DNA of 64,000 bases from VAZQ01 sp963817015. Its GTDB lineage: Bacteria; Pseudomonadota; Alphaproteobacteria; Rhizobiales; Xanthobacteraceae. A program made the translations under genes and the position numbers. Below are positions 9,675-19,815 of the stretch, one piece after another. The stretch lies in NCBI GenBank assembly GCA_963817015.1, contig CAWFMV010000019.1:806001-870000 (forward strand). Direction: 5' to 3'. The notes under the pieces were generated by a model. That model was not told where the DNA came from. It made no database searches and saw only the letters and a program-made list of their open reading frames with translations. Each line of letters opens with the position of its first letter. Position 1 is the stretch's first letter.

Positions 9675-10670
9675 ATGGAACGCGCGGCCAGGGTTGCGTT
9701 TGCGCTTGCGTTGTCGGGGCTGGTGTTGGGCCATGCGGTCGATCAAGCTCTTGCGCAAGATGTGTCGGGCTATCCGATCGCGGGCCGCGCGCTACGGTTG
9801 ATCACGCCGCACGGCGCGGGCTCGGGCGCCGACATTCTGTCACGGCTGATCGGGCCGAAGCTTGCGGAGCGCTGGAAGGTCACCGCAGTCACTGACAACC
9901 GCATCGGCGCCAACGGGGACATCGGCATTGTCGCTACCGCGGGCGCGGAGCCAGATGGCTACACGCTGTTGTGTATCGCCACCGTGTTCACCATCAATCC
10001 GTTCATGAAGAAGAATCCGCCTTACGATCCGGAGAAGAGCTTCGCGCCGGTGTCGCTGCTCGCAACCAGCGTGCTCTCGCTTTTGACTGCGCCGAGCCTG
10101 CCGGCGAAGACCTTTCCGGAATTCGTTGCGCTCGCAAAGCAGCAGCCCGGCAAGATGAACTATGCGTCGAGCGGGATCGGCTCGCCGCAATTCGTCACCA
10201 TGGAGTTCTTGAAGCTCGACGCCAAGATCGATCTGGTGCATGTGCCGTATAAGGACGCACCCAGCATGTTCCGCGGGATGCTGACCGGCGAGGTGCAGGC
10301 GCAAATCCAGCCTCTGCAGACGGCGGCGCCGCAGGTCGCGAATGGCAATGCCCGTATGGTCGCAGTGATGAGCGCGGAGCGCGCGCCGACGTTTCCAGAT
10401 GTGCCGACCATGCGCGATCTGGGCTATCCCAATTTCATGGTCGAGACCTGGTACGGCATTTTCGCGCCGGCCGGCACGCCCGCGCCGATCGTGGCCAAGA
10501 TCAGTGCCGAGATCGACAGCATATTGCGCGACCCCGAAGTGCGCGCTCAGCTGGCCCGCCAGGGGATGAACCCGATCGGTGGCACGCCCGAGCGGCTCGG
10601 CCGCTACGTCAAGGAAGACCTTGCGCGCTGGAAGCGGGTAGTCGAGGAAACCGGCCTCAAGCCGGAATAG
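9675..10670 (+). CDS. Tripartite tricarboxylate transporter (TctC/Bug) substrate-binding protein
   Basis: Periplasmic Bug-type receptor of 331 residues, intact. Signal peptide about residues 1-26 (cut after LAQ), then LRLITPHGAGSGADILSRL, DNRIGANGDIG, YASSGIGSPQF, VPYKDAPSMFRGMLTGEV, DVPTMRDLGYPNF and GRYVKEDLARWKRVVEETGL. ATG 9675 follows the strong GAGGAGG that begins right after the LysR stop. No membrane partners nearby. Ligand unknown, presumably a carboxylate sensed or imported together with the LysR regulator. Confidence 0.93.
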   Translation: MERAARVAFALALSGLVLGHAVDQALAQDVSGYPIAGRALRLITPHGAGSGADILSRLIGPKLAERWKVTAVTDNRIGANGDIGIVATAGAEPDGYTLLCIATVFTINPFMKKNPPYDPEKSFAPVSLLATSVLSLLTAPSLPAKTFPEFVALAKQQPGKMNYASSGIGSPQFVTMEFLKLDAKIDLVHVPYKDAPSMFRGMLTGEVQAQIQPLQTAAPQVANGNARMVAVMSAERAPTFPDVPTMRDLGYPNFMVETWYGIFAPAGTPAPIVAKISAEIDSILRDPEVRAQLARQGMNPIGGTPERLGRYVKEDLARWKRVVEETGLKPE

Positions 10671-10775
10671 CGATCGAAGCGGTCGCAGGACATGCGGGCG
10701 CGCCTGCTCGCTGGGTGTTATAAATGCGGCTCACCGAGTTCGTGCCGCCAAGACGGTCACCCAGACGCTGACGCA

Positions 10776-11685
10776 ATGCGACGAAACATGATGTCATCGG
10801 CTTCGCCATCACGGACAGCATTGGCGCTTCTTGGTGGCGCGCTCGCGTTCGCGTTGCTGGTGCTGTTGGCACCTGACACGGCACAAAGGGCGCATGCCCA
10901 AGGCAAGGTCGCCGATCCGATCGTGCAGGTTCCGGGCTTTTGGGATCCGCGGCGGCGGCCCGAGCGGCCGGATCTCTCGCGCCTCACCACCATCCGCTTT
11001 CTCACCGAGACCGACTATCCGCCGTTCAACTTCGCGGGTCCTGATGGCAATCCGCAGGGCTTCAACGTCGATCTCGCCCGCATCATGTGCGAGGAGCTCA
11101 AGATCGGCTGCACGGTGCAGATGCGGCGGTTCGAGACGCTGATCTCTGCGCTCAACGAGAACCGCGGCGATGCCGTCATTGCCTCGATGGCGGCGACGTC
11201 CGATGTGCGCAGCAAGCTCGACTTCACCGATCCCTACTACCGGACGCCCGCTCGCTTTGTGGTGCGCCGCGATTCCCCGATCGAGGATCCGCTGCCGGAG
11301 AAGCTTGAAGGCCGCAAGGTTGCTGTGACGGCTGGAACCGCGCATGAGGCCTATCTCAGGGCGCTGTTCACCGAGGTCGAGGTCCGTCCCTATCCCGAAC
11401 GCCGATGTGGCGCGGCTGGCACTGCGGCGCGGCGACGTCGATCTCTTGTTCGGTGACGCCATTTCGCTGGCGTTCTGGCTCAACGGCACCGACTCGGAGA
11501 ACTGCTGTGCGTTTCGCGGCGGTCCCTTCTTGGACAGCCGTTATTTCGGCGAAGGCGTCGGCATCGCGGTCAGGCGCGGCAACGATACGATGCGCCTTGT
11601 GCTCAACTACGCGCTCTTTCGCACCTGGGAGCAGGGCCGCTTCACCGATCTGTGGCTGCGCTATTTCCCGATCAGCCCGTTCTGA
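10776..11685 (+). CDS. Extracellular solute-binding protein, family 3 (frameshifted once)
   Basis: Periplasmic amino-acid-type receptor of an ABC importer (SBP_bac_3). After a hydrophobic signal segment (ALLGGALAFALLVLLAP) comes TIRFLTETDYPPFNFAGPDG, the hallmark of the family, then FNVDLARIMCEELKIGC, AVIASMAATSDVRSKLDFT, GRKVAVTAGTAHEAYL and, after a one-base insertion near 11394, DVARLALRRGDVDLLFGDA. The start is one of three Met codons between 10776 and 10791; none has a clear Shine-Dalgarno. No permease or ATPase gene is adjacent. The next gene is lysK, about 100 bp downstream. Confidence 0.85.
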
Positions 11686-11791
11686 GCGGATGCCGCCGGC
11701 GATCCGGATGACGGCGAGGCCTCGATGGATTATTGGTTAGACGACGCTTCGCGGCTTGGTACCTACTGTCCGCGCGCCGAGAGACCGACCC

Positions 11792-13435
11792 ATGACCACC
11801 GCCGAAGCCCAAACGCCGTCGCTGCGCGAGCTTGCCGAGCAATCGAACGCCTGGCCGTTCGAGGAGGCGCGCAAGATCGTGGCGCGCCTGAAGAAGACGC
11901 CCAAGGACGTGGTGATCTTCGAGACCGGCTACGGTCCCTCGGGCTTGCCGCATATCGGCACGTTCGGCGAGGTCGCGCGCACCACCATGGTTCGGCATGC
12001 GTTCCGGGTGCTCACGGGTGACAGCGTCAAGACGCGGCTGATCTCGTTCTCCGACGACATGGACGGCTTGCGCAAGGTCCCCGACAACGTGCCCAATCGC
12101 GACATGATGGCGAGCCATCTTGGCAAGCCGCTCACGCGGGTGCCGGATCCGTTTTCCAACGAATATCCCTCGTTCGGCGCGGCCAACAATGCGCGCCTGC
12201 GCGCATTTCTCGACCGCTTCGGCTTCGCCTACGAGTTCGTGAGCTCGACCGACTACTACTGCTCCGGCCGGTTCGACGAGACGCTGCTGCGCATGCTCGC
12301 CGCCTACGACCGTGTGATGGAGATCATCCTGCCGACACTCGGTCCGGAGCGCCGCGCGACCTACTCGCCGTTCCTGCCGATCTCGCCGCGCACCGGCATC
12401 GTGTTGCAGGTACCGATGGTCGAGCGCAACGTCGCCAAGGGCACGGTGGTCTACGTCGATCCGGATACGAACGAGAAGGTTGAGACGCCGGTCACTGGCG
12501 GGCACGTCAAGTGTCAATGGAAGGCGGACTGGGCGCTGCGCTGGGTCGCGCTCGGCATCGACTACGAGATGGCTGGCAAGGACCTGATCAATTCAGTCAG
12601 GCTGTCGGGTGAGATGTGTCGTGCGCTTGGCGCGAACCCGCCCGAGGGCTTCAACTATGAGCTTTTCCTTGATGACAAGGGCCAGAAGATTTCCAAGTCC
12701 AAGGGCAACGGGCTCACCATTGACGAATGGCTGCGCTATGCCTCGCCGGAGTCGCTGTCACTGTTCATGTACCGCGAGCCGAAGGCGGCCAAGCGACTCT
12801 ACTTCGATGTCATTCCGCGGCATGTCGACGAATACCAGCAGTATCTCGACGCCTACCAGCGGCAGGACGGCAAGCAGCGGCTGTCCAATCCGGTATGGCA
12901 CATTCATTCCGGCAATCCGCCCAAGCTCGATATGCCGATCACATTCGCGATGCTGCTGACGCTGGTGTCGTCGTCGAATGCCGAAAATGCCGAGACGTTA
13001 TGGGGCTTTATCGGTCGTTATCGTCCTGGCGTGACAGCACAGACGCATCCCCATCTCGATGCGCTGGTCAGCTATGCGATTCACTACTATCGCGACTTCG
13101 TTCTGCCGGCGAAGACATTCCGCGAGCCGAGCGAGGTCGAGCGCGCGGCGCTCAGCGATCTGCGCGACGCACTCGCGCAACTGCCGGCCCACGCGAACGC
13201 CGAAGAAATTCAGGACGTGGTCTACGAGATCGGCCGGCGCGAGCCGTTCCTCGACAAGAGCGGCAAGGGCAAGACCAAGGATGGCAAGCCTGGCGTGTCG
13301 CTCGAATGGTTCAATATGCTCTACCAGGTACTGCTCGGGCAGGAGAAAGGCCCGCGCTTCGGCTCGTTCGCTGCGGTCTACGGGCTGCAGAACACGGTCG
13401 AAATGATCGACGGCGCGCTGGCGCGCTCGGCGTGA
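11792..13435 (+). CDS. lysK: Lysine--tRNA ligase, class I
   Basis: Charges tRNA-Lys with lysine. The 547-residue frame is intact and is of the archaeal-type class I enzyme that most alphaproteobacteria use in place of class II LysS. The HIGH signature is GLPHIGTFGE (HIGT at residues 54-57) and the KMSKS loop is KISKSKGNG near residue 299; FETGYGPSG precedes the first motif. Start ATG 11792 matches the family N-terminus; an upstream in-frame start at 11756 adds 12 unlikely residues. It is transcribed with or after the SBP gene upstream. Confidence 0.96.
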   Translation: MTTAEAQTPSLRELAEQSNAWPFEEARKIVARLKKTPKDVVIFETGYGPSGLPHIGTFGEVARTTMVRHAFRVLTGDSVKTRLISFSDDMDGLRKVPDNVPNRDMMASHLGKPLTRVPDPFSNEYPSFGAANNARLRAFLDRFGFAYEFVSSTDYYCSGRFDETLLRMLAAYDRVMEIILPTLGPERRATYSPFLPISPRTGIVLQVPMVERNVAKGTVVYVDPDTNEKVETPVTGGHVKCQWKADWALRWVALGIDYEMAGKDLINSVRLSGEMCRALGANPPEGFNYELFLDDKGQKISKSKGNGLTIDEWLRYASPESLSLFMYREPKAAKRLYFDVIPRHVDEYQQYLDAYQRQDGKQRLSNPVWHIHSGNPPKLDMPITFAMLLTLVSSSNAENAETLWGFIGRYRPGVTAQTHPHLDALVSYAIHYYRDFVLPAKTFREPSEVERAALSDLRDALAQLPAHANAEEIQDVVYEIGRREPFLDKSGKGKTKDGKPGVSLEWFNMLYQVLLGQEKGPRFGSFAAVYGLQNTVEMIDGALARSA

Positions 13436-13591
13436 CGCTTGGGCAACGCGCGAATTGAATCTCCCGCGGTATTTTCAGTCGTATTACCCGATAGAGCAAC
13501 TTTAAATTGTGTTCGCGTGCGGAATATGTTCCGATGGAAAGTTGTTGCTCCAATAAGGCAGAGTCATGCGAGCCCTTATGTCCCTCCTGAA

Positions 13592-14335
13592 ATGTCGCTT
13601 CTCACCCTTGCCCTGATCGGGGCCACCATTATCGTCAGCTCGTTCCTGTCCGGTGTGTTCGGGCTCGCTGGCGGCATGGTGTTGCTTGGTGTGCTCCTGG
13701 TGTTTCTCGACGTCACCGCCGGCATGGTCCTGTTCTCGGTCATTCAATTCTTCGCGAACGCTTGGCGTGCGCTGCAGTGGTGGGAATTCGTGCGCTGGCG
13801 GATCTTCTGGTTCTATTGCCTGGGCGGAGCGGTTGCCTTCGCGGTGATGCGGCTGATCGCTTTTATTCCCGACAAGGCGCTGGTCTATCTTCTGCTCGGC
13901 CTGATGCCGTTTCTGGTCGAGATTATTCCAGCGCGCGCGAGGCCCAACATCGAATGGCGCGGCGTACCATTCGTCACGGGCGTGCTCACCACGATCGTCC
14001 AATTCTTAACGGGCGTCGGCGGACTCTTTCTCGACATCTTCTTCCAAAAGAGTTTGCTCGATCGAAAGACAACGCTTGCAACCAAAGCGGTTGCTCAGAC
14101 TGCGAGCCACGTGTTGCGCGCGAGCTATTTTATCTCGTTTGGTTCTATCGGCGATGAAATCGGTTTATGGAACCTGTTGGTGGCTATCGCGCTTGCCATC
14201 GGTGGAACGGCGCTCGCGCCGTATGTGATTGAGCGAATGTCAGATCACGATTTCCGTCAGTGGACGCGCGCCATCATCTTTACTATCAGCGGCGTCTATA
14301 TCGGGCGTGCGGCTTGGTTGGCTTGGCAGGGGTAA
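13592..14335 (+). CDS. Sulfite exporter TauE/SafE family protein, tandem copy A
   Basis: Multi-spanning inner membrane carrier of the TauE/SafE family (DUF81), proposed to export sulfite or organosulfonates. The 247-residue frame is intact, with about seven hydrophobic helices and the family glycine motif SGVFGLAGGMVLLGVLLVF near the N-terminus; the second repeat is degenerate (LTGVGGLFLDIFFQKS). The next gene is a paralogue of the same length and layout six bp downstream, so these arose by tandem duplication and are co-transcribed. The 156 bp before the start are AT-richer and probably hold the promoter. Confidence 0.85.
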   Translation: MSLLTLALIGATIIVSSFLSGVFGLAGGMVLLGVLLVFLDVTAGMVLFSVIQFFANAWRALQWWEFVRWRIFWFYCLGGAVAFAVMRLIAFIPDKALVYLLLGLMPFLVEIIPARARPNIEWRGVPFVTGVLTTIVQFLTGVGGLFLDIFFQKSLLDRKTTLATKAVAQTASHVLRASYFISFGSIGDEIGLWNLLVAIALAIGGTALAPYVIERMSDHDFRQWTRAIIFTISGVYIGRAAWLAWQG

Positions 14336-14341
14336 GGGTAC

Positions 14342-15091
14342 ATGTCGCTCGTTGCGCTGGCAGCGATCGGAGTGTCCGTGTTCGTGGCTTCGCTGGTGTC
14401 CGGCGTGTTCGGCATCGCCGGCGGCATGATCATGCTCGGCGTGCTGTTGATCTTCTTCGACGTGCCGACTGCCATGGTGCTGTTCTCACTGTTGGCCGCC
14501 ACCGGCAATGCCTGGCGCGTGGTGAGCTGGTGGGGTCATGTCAACTGGCGGATCATGTGGGGCTATGCGGCGGGCGGGTTGATCGCGACCGTGCTGATGG
14601 GATTCGTCGCTTTCGTGCCCAGCAAGGCGATGGTCTACCTGATCCTCGGATTGATTCCCTATCTGCTCGAGCTATTGCCGCGCGATCATCATCCGAACAT
14701 CGAGTGGCGAGGGATCCCGCTGTTGTCCGGGCTGGCAACCACCGCGATCCAGCTCGTTGCTGGCAATGGCGGCCTGTTGCTCGACGTATTTTTTCAGAAG
14801 AGCTCGCTTGACCGCCGGACCACGGTGGCGACCAAGGCCATTTGCGGCACCGTCGGCAACCTGGCGCGAATGGCTTATTTCGGCACGATCGCGGGGATCG
14901 AGGAAAATTTCCCGCTATGGGCGTTCATTCCGGCGGCGCTGCTTGCGATCGCCGGCACCATGGTGGCGCCCTATATTCTGGAGCGCATGAGCGACCAGGA
15001 ATTCCGGCGTTGGACCCGTCAGATCATCTTTGCGGTCAGCGCGGTCTACCTTGCGCGCGCATTCTGGCTGTATTGGCAGGGTGCGGCCTAG
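14342..15091 (+). CDS. Sulfite exporter TauE/SafE family protein, tandem copy B
   Basis: Paralogue of the gene immediately upstream: 249 residues, with matching segments SGVFGIAGGMIMLGVLLIFFD, HPNIEWRGIPLLSGL, LLLDVFFQKSSLDRRTTVATKA and LERMSDQEFRRWTRQIIFAVS. Membrane carrier with about seven helices; substrate likely sulfite, a sulfonate or another small anion. Only 6 bp separate the genes, indicating one operon. Unusual only in being a tandem pair in which each protein is short for the family (many are 250-330 residues), which may point to a heteromeric exporter; that last point is speculation. Confidence 0.85.
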   Translation: MSLVALAAIGVSVFVASLVSGVFGIAGGMIMLGVLLIFFDVPTAMVLFSLLAATGNAWRVVSWWGHVNWRIMWGYAAGGLIATVLMGFVAFVPSKAMVYLILGLIPYLLELLPRDHHPNIEWRGIPLLSGLATTAIQLVAGNGGLLLDVFFQKSSLDRRTTVATKAICGTVGNLARMAYFGTIAGIEENFPLWAFIPAALLAIAGTMVAPYILERMSDQEFRRWTRQIIFAVSAVYLARAFWLYWQGAA

Positions 15092-15130
15092 AGGGTCATA
15101 CTCAAACAAAATGCCCCCATCACCACCCTG

Positions 15131-15760
15131 CTATTGGCTGGCCCAGACGATGCGCGCCATCCACATCACGTCGCGAGCCGGCAGCGTTTCATCCTTCTGC
15201 GCTTTTGTGAGGGCGCGAAGCTCGACCACCTTGGGGGTGCGGCGCTTGAACTCCCGCAGCGTGATCTCGCCGTCCTTGGTCTTGACCAAGACCCGGTCAT
15301 CCTTGCGGACGGTGGCGGCCGGCGAGACCACAATCACGCTTCCATCGCGATAGACAGGCGTCATCGAGTTGCCGACGATCTTGAGCGCGTAAGCGCTGTC
15401 GTCGGCGATGGCGGGAAAGGCCAGCTCCTCCCACCCTCTGCCGGCCGGATGGCCGGAATCGTCAAAATGGCTGTCCGTGGCGGCCTGCGCGAAGTCGATC
15501 ATCGGCACGCCGTGCGCGCTTGAGCGGTCGGGGTCGTCGATCAGCTGGACAAACGTTTCCATGCTGGTCCCGGTCGCCGCCAGCGACTTGGACAGCGACT
15601 CGGTCGAAGGCCAGCGCGAGCGCCCTTCTGGTGTCATGCGCTTCGATCGGTTGAAGGTGGTCGGGTCGAGACCAGCCTTCCTGGCGAGACCTGATGGCGA
15701 CAGGCCGGCGCGGGCGGCAAGACGATCGAGCCCGGTCCAAATCTGAGCATGCGTCAACAT
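15131..15760 (-). CDS. LexA/CI-like transcriptional regulator with S24 peptidase domain
   Basis: Regulator of 209 residues. The N-terminal helix-turn-helix (about 15-45) includes AGLSPSGLARKAGLDPTTFNR; the C-terminal S24 fold has the serine in GNSMTPVYRDGS (Ser132) and the general-base lysine in DRVLVKTKDGE (Lys160). I cannot point to a convincing Ala-Gly autocleavage site, so it may use the fold for dimerisation without self-cleavage. GGAGGA precedes the start by nine bases. Convergent with the TauE pair; divergent from the DUF952 gene across an AT-rich spacer (15761-15860) that holds CCTGT...ACAGG half-sites. Confidence 0.87.
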   Translation of the reverse strand: MLTHAQIWTGLDRLAARAGLSPSGLARKAGLDPTTFNRSKRMTPEGRSRWPSTESLSKSLAATGTSMETFVQLIDDPDRSSAHGVPMIDFAQAATDSHFDDSGHPAGRGWEELAFPAIADDSAYALKIVGNSMTPVYRDGSVIVVSPAATVRKDDRVLVKTKDGEITLREFKRRTPKVVELRALTKAQKDETLPARDVMWMARIVWASQ

Positions 15761-15991
15761 GCCGATGGTCCTCCAAGCGCCCCTTTTCCAGATGTTACCT
15801 GTGTTATGGTCGATATATAGGAACAGGGGTCATGTTTCCAGGTTGCGGCGCCAGGAAACGGCAGCACGAGACGGCGGCAACCGAATCACTTCAGAGTGAT
15901 TGTTCGGATTTGTGGACGAGACGGGAGGATCGAGGGGTTTCGCTGCCCGCGCGGTGGCGGACCGCAACAAGCAGGATTGAGGACTGGGGGC

Positions 15992-16340
15992 GTGTCGAGC
16001 ACCATCTACAAGATCTGCGATGCCGCCCTGTGGCGGGACGCGGAGGCGGCCGGAGCGTTCCGGGGCGCCGGGATCGACATGCGTGACGGTTACATCCATT
16101 TTTCCACCGCCAGCCCAGGTCAAGGAGACCGCGGCCAAGCATTTCGCCGGGGTGTCCGATCTGCTGCTCATTGCCATCGATGCCGGCCGCCTCGGTGCGC
16201 CGCTCCGGTGGGAGCCAGCCCGCGAGGGCGCCTTGTTCCCGCACCTCTATGGCGAGCTTCCGCTCGCCTGTGTCCTGTGGGTCAAGCCATTGCCACTCGC
16301 TGCCGACGGTCGGCATGCCTTTCCGGAGCTGGTGTTGTGA
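15992..16340 (+). CDS. DUF952 family protein (frameshifted)
   Basis: Small cytosolic protein of about 115 residues with the DUF952 hallmarks IYKICDAALW at the N-terminus, GYIHFSTASQV and LRWEPAREGALFPHLYGELP. The fold is related to ADP-ribosyl-type transferases, but the function is unproven. A one-base insertion near 16114 splits it. GTG 15992 is the likely start. Its TGA (16338-16340) overlaps the GTG start of pyrD, so the two are translationally coupled, as seen in many alphaproteobacteria. Confidence 0.82.
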
Positions 16341-17431
16341 TCGGCCTCTATGACGCGTTGGGGCGGCCATTGCTGGGGCTGCTCGAGGCCGAGACCGCTC
16401 ACCATCTGGCGATCAAAGCGCTCAAGGTTGCCCCGCTGCCGAACCGGAGCAAGGACGATGCGCTCCTGGCGGTGCGCGCCTTCGGGCTCAACTTTCCCAA
16501 TCCAATCGGCATGGCGGCCGGGTTCGACAAGCATGCCGAGGTCCCGGACGCGCTGCTGCGGCTCGGCTTCGGTTTTGTCGAGATCGGGACCGTCACGCCG
16601 CTGCCGCAGCCGGGCAATCCGCGGCCACGTCTGTTCCGGCTGCCGCCTGATGAAGGCGTGATCAACCGCCTTGGCTTCAACAGCGAGGGCGCCCATGCGG
16701 TGCTGCGGCGGCTCGCCGTGCGCGTGGGCGCGGGCGGCATCGTCGGCGTCAATGTCGGCGCCAACAAGGACTCCAAGGATCGCATCGCCGACTATGTGCG
16801 GCAGATCGAGATGTTCGCCCCGGTCGCGAGCTATTTCACCTGCAACATTTCCTCGCCCAATACGCCCGGCTTGCGCGACCTGCAGCAGGGCCGGGTGTTC
16901 GACGAGCTGCTCGCGCGCGTGATGGAGGCGCGCGCGAGGATAACTCGCAAGGCCGGCACGACGCCTGTGCTGATCAAGATCGCGCCCGATCTCACGCTCA
17001 GCGAGCTCGATGACGTGGTTGGCGCCGCACGACGGCATCGCGTCGACGGCATGGTGATCGGCAACACCACCGTGCTGCGGCCGGCCTGGCTGCGCGATCG
17101 CGAAACCGCGCATGAGCCTGGCGGCCTGTCCGGCCGGCCGCTGTTTGCGCTTGCGACCCGCATGCTGGCGGAGACCTATGTGCGAGTCGAGAACGCCTTC
17201 CCGCTGATCGGCGTCGGCGGCATCGATTCGGGCGAGACGGCGCTGGCCAAGATCAGGGCCGGGGCATGCCTGGTGCAGCTCTACAGTGCGCTCGTATTCC
17301 ACGGTTTTGGTCTGGTGGGCCGGATCAATCGCTCATTGGCCGATGCGATGCGCTCAGGCCAATATGCCGGCATCGCCGACCTTATCGGCGCGGATGCTGC
17401 CGCGATGACGGCGGAGCCGTGGCCGGAATAA
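16337..17431 (+). CDS. pyrD: Dihydroorotate dehydrogenase (quinone), class 2
   Basis: Oxidises dihydroorotate to orotate in pyrimidine synthesis, passing electrons to quinone at the inner membrane. The 364-residue intact frame includes FGLNFPNPIGMAAGFDK, EIGTVTPLPQPGNPRPRLFR, the class 2 serine region NISSPNTPGLRDLQ, VLIKIAPDL, IGNTT, EPGGLSGRPLF and IGVGGIDSG plus AGACLVQLYSALVF for FMN phosphate binding. The N-terminal extension is that of the membrane-associated class. GTG 16337 overlaps the DUF952 stop. Confidence 0.96.
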   Translation: MIGLYDALGRPLLGLLEAETAHHLAIKALKVAPLPNRSKDDALLAVRAFGLNFPNPIGMAAGFDKHAEVPDALLRLGFGFVEIGTVTPLPQPGNPRPRLFRLPPDEGVINRLGFNSEGAHAVLRRLAVRVGAGGIVGVNVGANKDSKDRIADYVRQIEMFAPVASYFTCNISSPNTPGLRDLQQGRVFDELLARVMEARARITRKAGTTPVLIKIAPDLTLSELDDVVGAARRHRVDGMVIGNTTVLRPAWLRDRETAHEPGGLSGRPLFALATRMLAETYVRVENAFPLIGVGGIDSGETALAKIRAGACLVQLYSALVFHGFGLVGRINRSLADAMRSGQYAGIADLIGADAAAMTAEPWPE

Positions 17432-17446
17432 CTGTGACGACTTCGC

Positions 17447-18731
17447 ATGCCGACGAAGAATGTGAGCGCGTTGATGTCCGATTATCACCAGTTCGTTCCG
17501 CCAATGGGAAAAGCCCGCTATTTCGGGCTGACGCACAGCCAAGTCCTCGATTCGCTGCCGCCACACCGGTTGGAGGGGTGGAAGGCCCGGCTCGAACTCG
17601 CTGCGCGCCGGACCATTCCGCGGCATCACGACCGACGGCCAGGTCGTGCCGGGCCTGTTCGCGCTGCGAGACGAAGGGGCGCCGACTGCGAGCATTCTGG
17701 CGGCGGTCGCAACGTTGCTCGGCCGGCTAACGCCGGCGCAATTGAAGGCCGTCAAGCACCCCATCGGCTCGATTGCACGGCGCCAATGGGTGAATGAGGT
17801 GCCGCGCTACGAGAGGTTTGGCATCTGGCTGGATGAGGTGACGCCGGCGGTCCGTGACGCCGCCATGGGTGTGCTGCGCGCCAGCCTCGGCGCCGCGGGC
17901 TACGAGAAGACGCGCAACCTCATGAAGCTCAACGGGTTTCTTGGCGAGCTTGTGGGGGCGCCTATCGCGCTCGGCGAGTTCTGCTACCAGATGCACATCT
18001 TTGGCGAGCCATCGGCGACCGAGCCCTGGGGATGGCAATTGTACGGCCATCATCTCTGTCTCACCTGCTTCGTCGTCGGCACACAGATGACGCTCACGCC
18101 TACGTTCATGGGTGCGGAGCCCCGATATGCCGACACAGGCCCCCATGCCGGGCTTCGCATGTTCGACGACGAGGAGCGCATCGGGCTGGAGCTCGTTCGC
18201 GGCCTTTCCACCGCCCAGCAGCGCAAAGCCATCGTTTACGACACGACCATTGCCAACGGGCTGCCACCAGGCCGTCATCAGGGCACGGATGGCATGAGCT
18301 TCGGCGGCGCGTTCAAGGACAACGCCATCGTCCCCTATGAAGGAATTGCCGGGTCGGAGCTCGATCACCGGCAGCGGCAAGTCCTCCTCGATCTGACCGA
18401 GCGCTACCTTTCGACGCTGCCTCCCGGCCCATTGCGCGCCCGCATGAGCGACGTGGAGTGCCACATCGCACAAACCCATTTCTGCTGGGCCGGCGGCATC
18501 GACGATGAAAGCGCGTTCTACTATCGCATCCAGAGCCCGGTGGTGATGATCGAGTTCGACCATCACAAGGGCGTGCTGCTCAACAACGAGACGCCGCAGC
18601 GCTTCCACGTCCACACCATCGTTCGCACACCCAATGGCAACGATTACGGGATGGACCTCTTGCGATTGCACTATGAGACGGCGCCGCATCACCAGAAGCA
18701 GTCAAGCGATGCTCATGGCGGCCACCTCTGA
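17447..18731 (+). CDS. DUF3500 domain-containing protein (frameshifted)
   Basis: Protein of about 420 residues that I place in the DUF3500 family on the basis of its conserved segments: RYERFGIWLDEVTPAVRDA, FGEPSATEPWGWQLYGHHL, FMGAEPRYADTGPHAGLRMF, HFCWAGGIDDESAFYYRIQ, VMIEFDHHKGVLLNNETP and HVHTIVRTPNGNDYG. The function of the family is not established; the conserved His/Asp/Glu set looks metal-binding. A one-base insertion near 17613 separates the first 55 residues. ATG 17447 and ATG 17474 are both possible starts. It is followed 110 bp later by a TctC receptor gene, so it may process the ligand of that receptor. Confidence 0.72.
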
Positions 18732-18841
18732 CTCCACAACATTTTCCGGCGACAAGCATTGCCTTCCCGGCTCCCGCTCAGTTGTTCTCCCGCTCCCGGG
18801 CACTACACTCCTGGGCATCTCTCACCGGAAGGGAGAAACAG

Positions 18842-19793
18842 ATGAAACGATACGTTTTCGGATGCGTCACCTGGCTGATGCTCGCGCTCACGCCACTGGC
18901 CGCGCAGGATTATCCGACCAAGCCAGTACGCATCGTGGTCGGCTTCGCGGCCGGGTCGGTGTCCGATATCGTCGCCCGCCTTGTCGCGCAGAAACTCGAA
19001 GCCTCGCTGGGCAAGCCGTTTGTCGTCGAGGTCCGGCCGGGAGCCGGCAGCAATGTCGCCGCGCAGTCACGTCGTCCGCTCAGCCAAGGACGGCTACACG
19101 CTGTTCGTCGCGACGTCCTCGAGCACGATACGCAGTCCCACGGCGGGGTTTGATTTCGGCACCGACCTGGCCCCAGTTGCGTTGATCTCCAGCGTGCCGT
19201 TCGTGCTCGCCTCATATCCTGGACTCGGCGCCAAAACGGTGCGGGACTTCATTGCCATGGCCAAGAGCAAGCCGCGCGAGTTGACGTTGGGCGGCAGCGG
19301 CGTAGGGACTACGGGCTATCTCGTGGCCCAGCTATTCAACCAGCAGGCCGGCACGGACCTGGCGATTGTGCCGTATCCGAGCACAGTGCAAGCGACGACC
19401 GACTTGATGACCGGACGCATCTCGGCCGCGTTCGCGTCGGTCTCCAATGTGATTCAGCTGATCGAGACGGGCAAGCTGACGGCTTTGGCGATGGCGCAAC
19501 CGACGCGATCGGCGCTGCTGCCAGATACGCCGACGATCGACGAAGCCGGCTTGCCCGGCGTGCATGCCAGCATCTGGATCGGGATGCTCGTGCCGGCGGG
19601 AACGCCACGCCCGATCGTGGAGACGTTGAGCAAAGTCATCAATGAGGCTCTGAAAACCGAGGATGTCACGCGTCAGCTGCGCCTGCAGGGAATGGAAGTA
19701 CTGGGGGGCAATCCGGAAGAGTTCGAGCAGCGCATCAAGAAGGACACGGCGGGCTGGGACGCGGTTCTCCAAGGGAGCGGGGCCGGCAAGTAG
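18842..19793 (+). CDS. Tripartite tricarboxylate transporter (TctC/Bug) substrate-binding protein (frameshifted)
   Basis: Periplasmic Bug receptor of about 317 residues. Signal peptide ends near residue 20 (PLAAQ), then YPTKPVRIVVGFAAGSVSDIV, VRPGAGSNVAA, and after a one-base insertion near 19066 VVRSAKDGYTLFVA, LTLGGSGVGTTGYLVAQ, VPYPSTVQATTDLMTGRIS and DTPTIDEAGLPGV. GGGAGAAACAG precedes ATG 18842. It follows the DUF3500 gene in the same orientation. Ligand unknown. Confidence 0.9.
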
Positions 19794-19815
19794 GAGGCCG
19801 CACCCTCATGAATCT

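Noticed and set aside
15801..15830. CCTGT...ACAGG pair as an operator for the S24 regulator
   Set aside because: Only 5-bp arms 20 bases apart; too weak to call as a separate feature.
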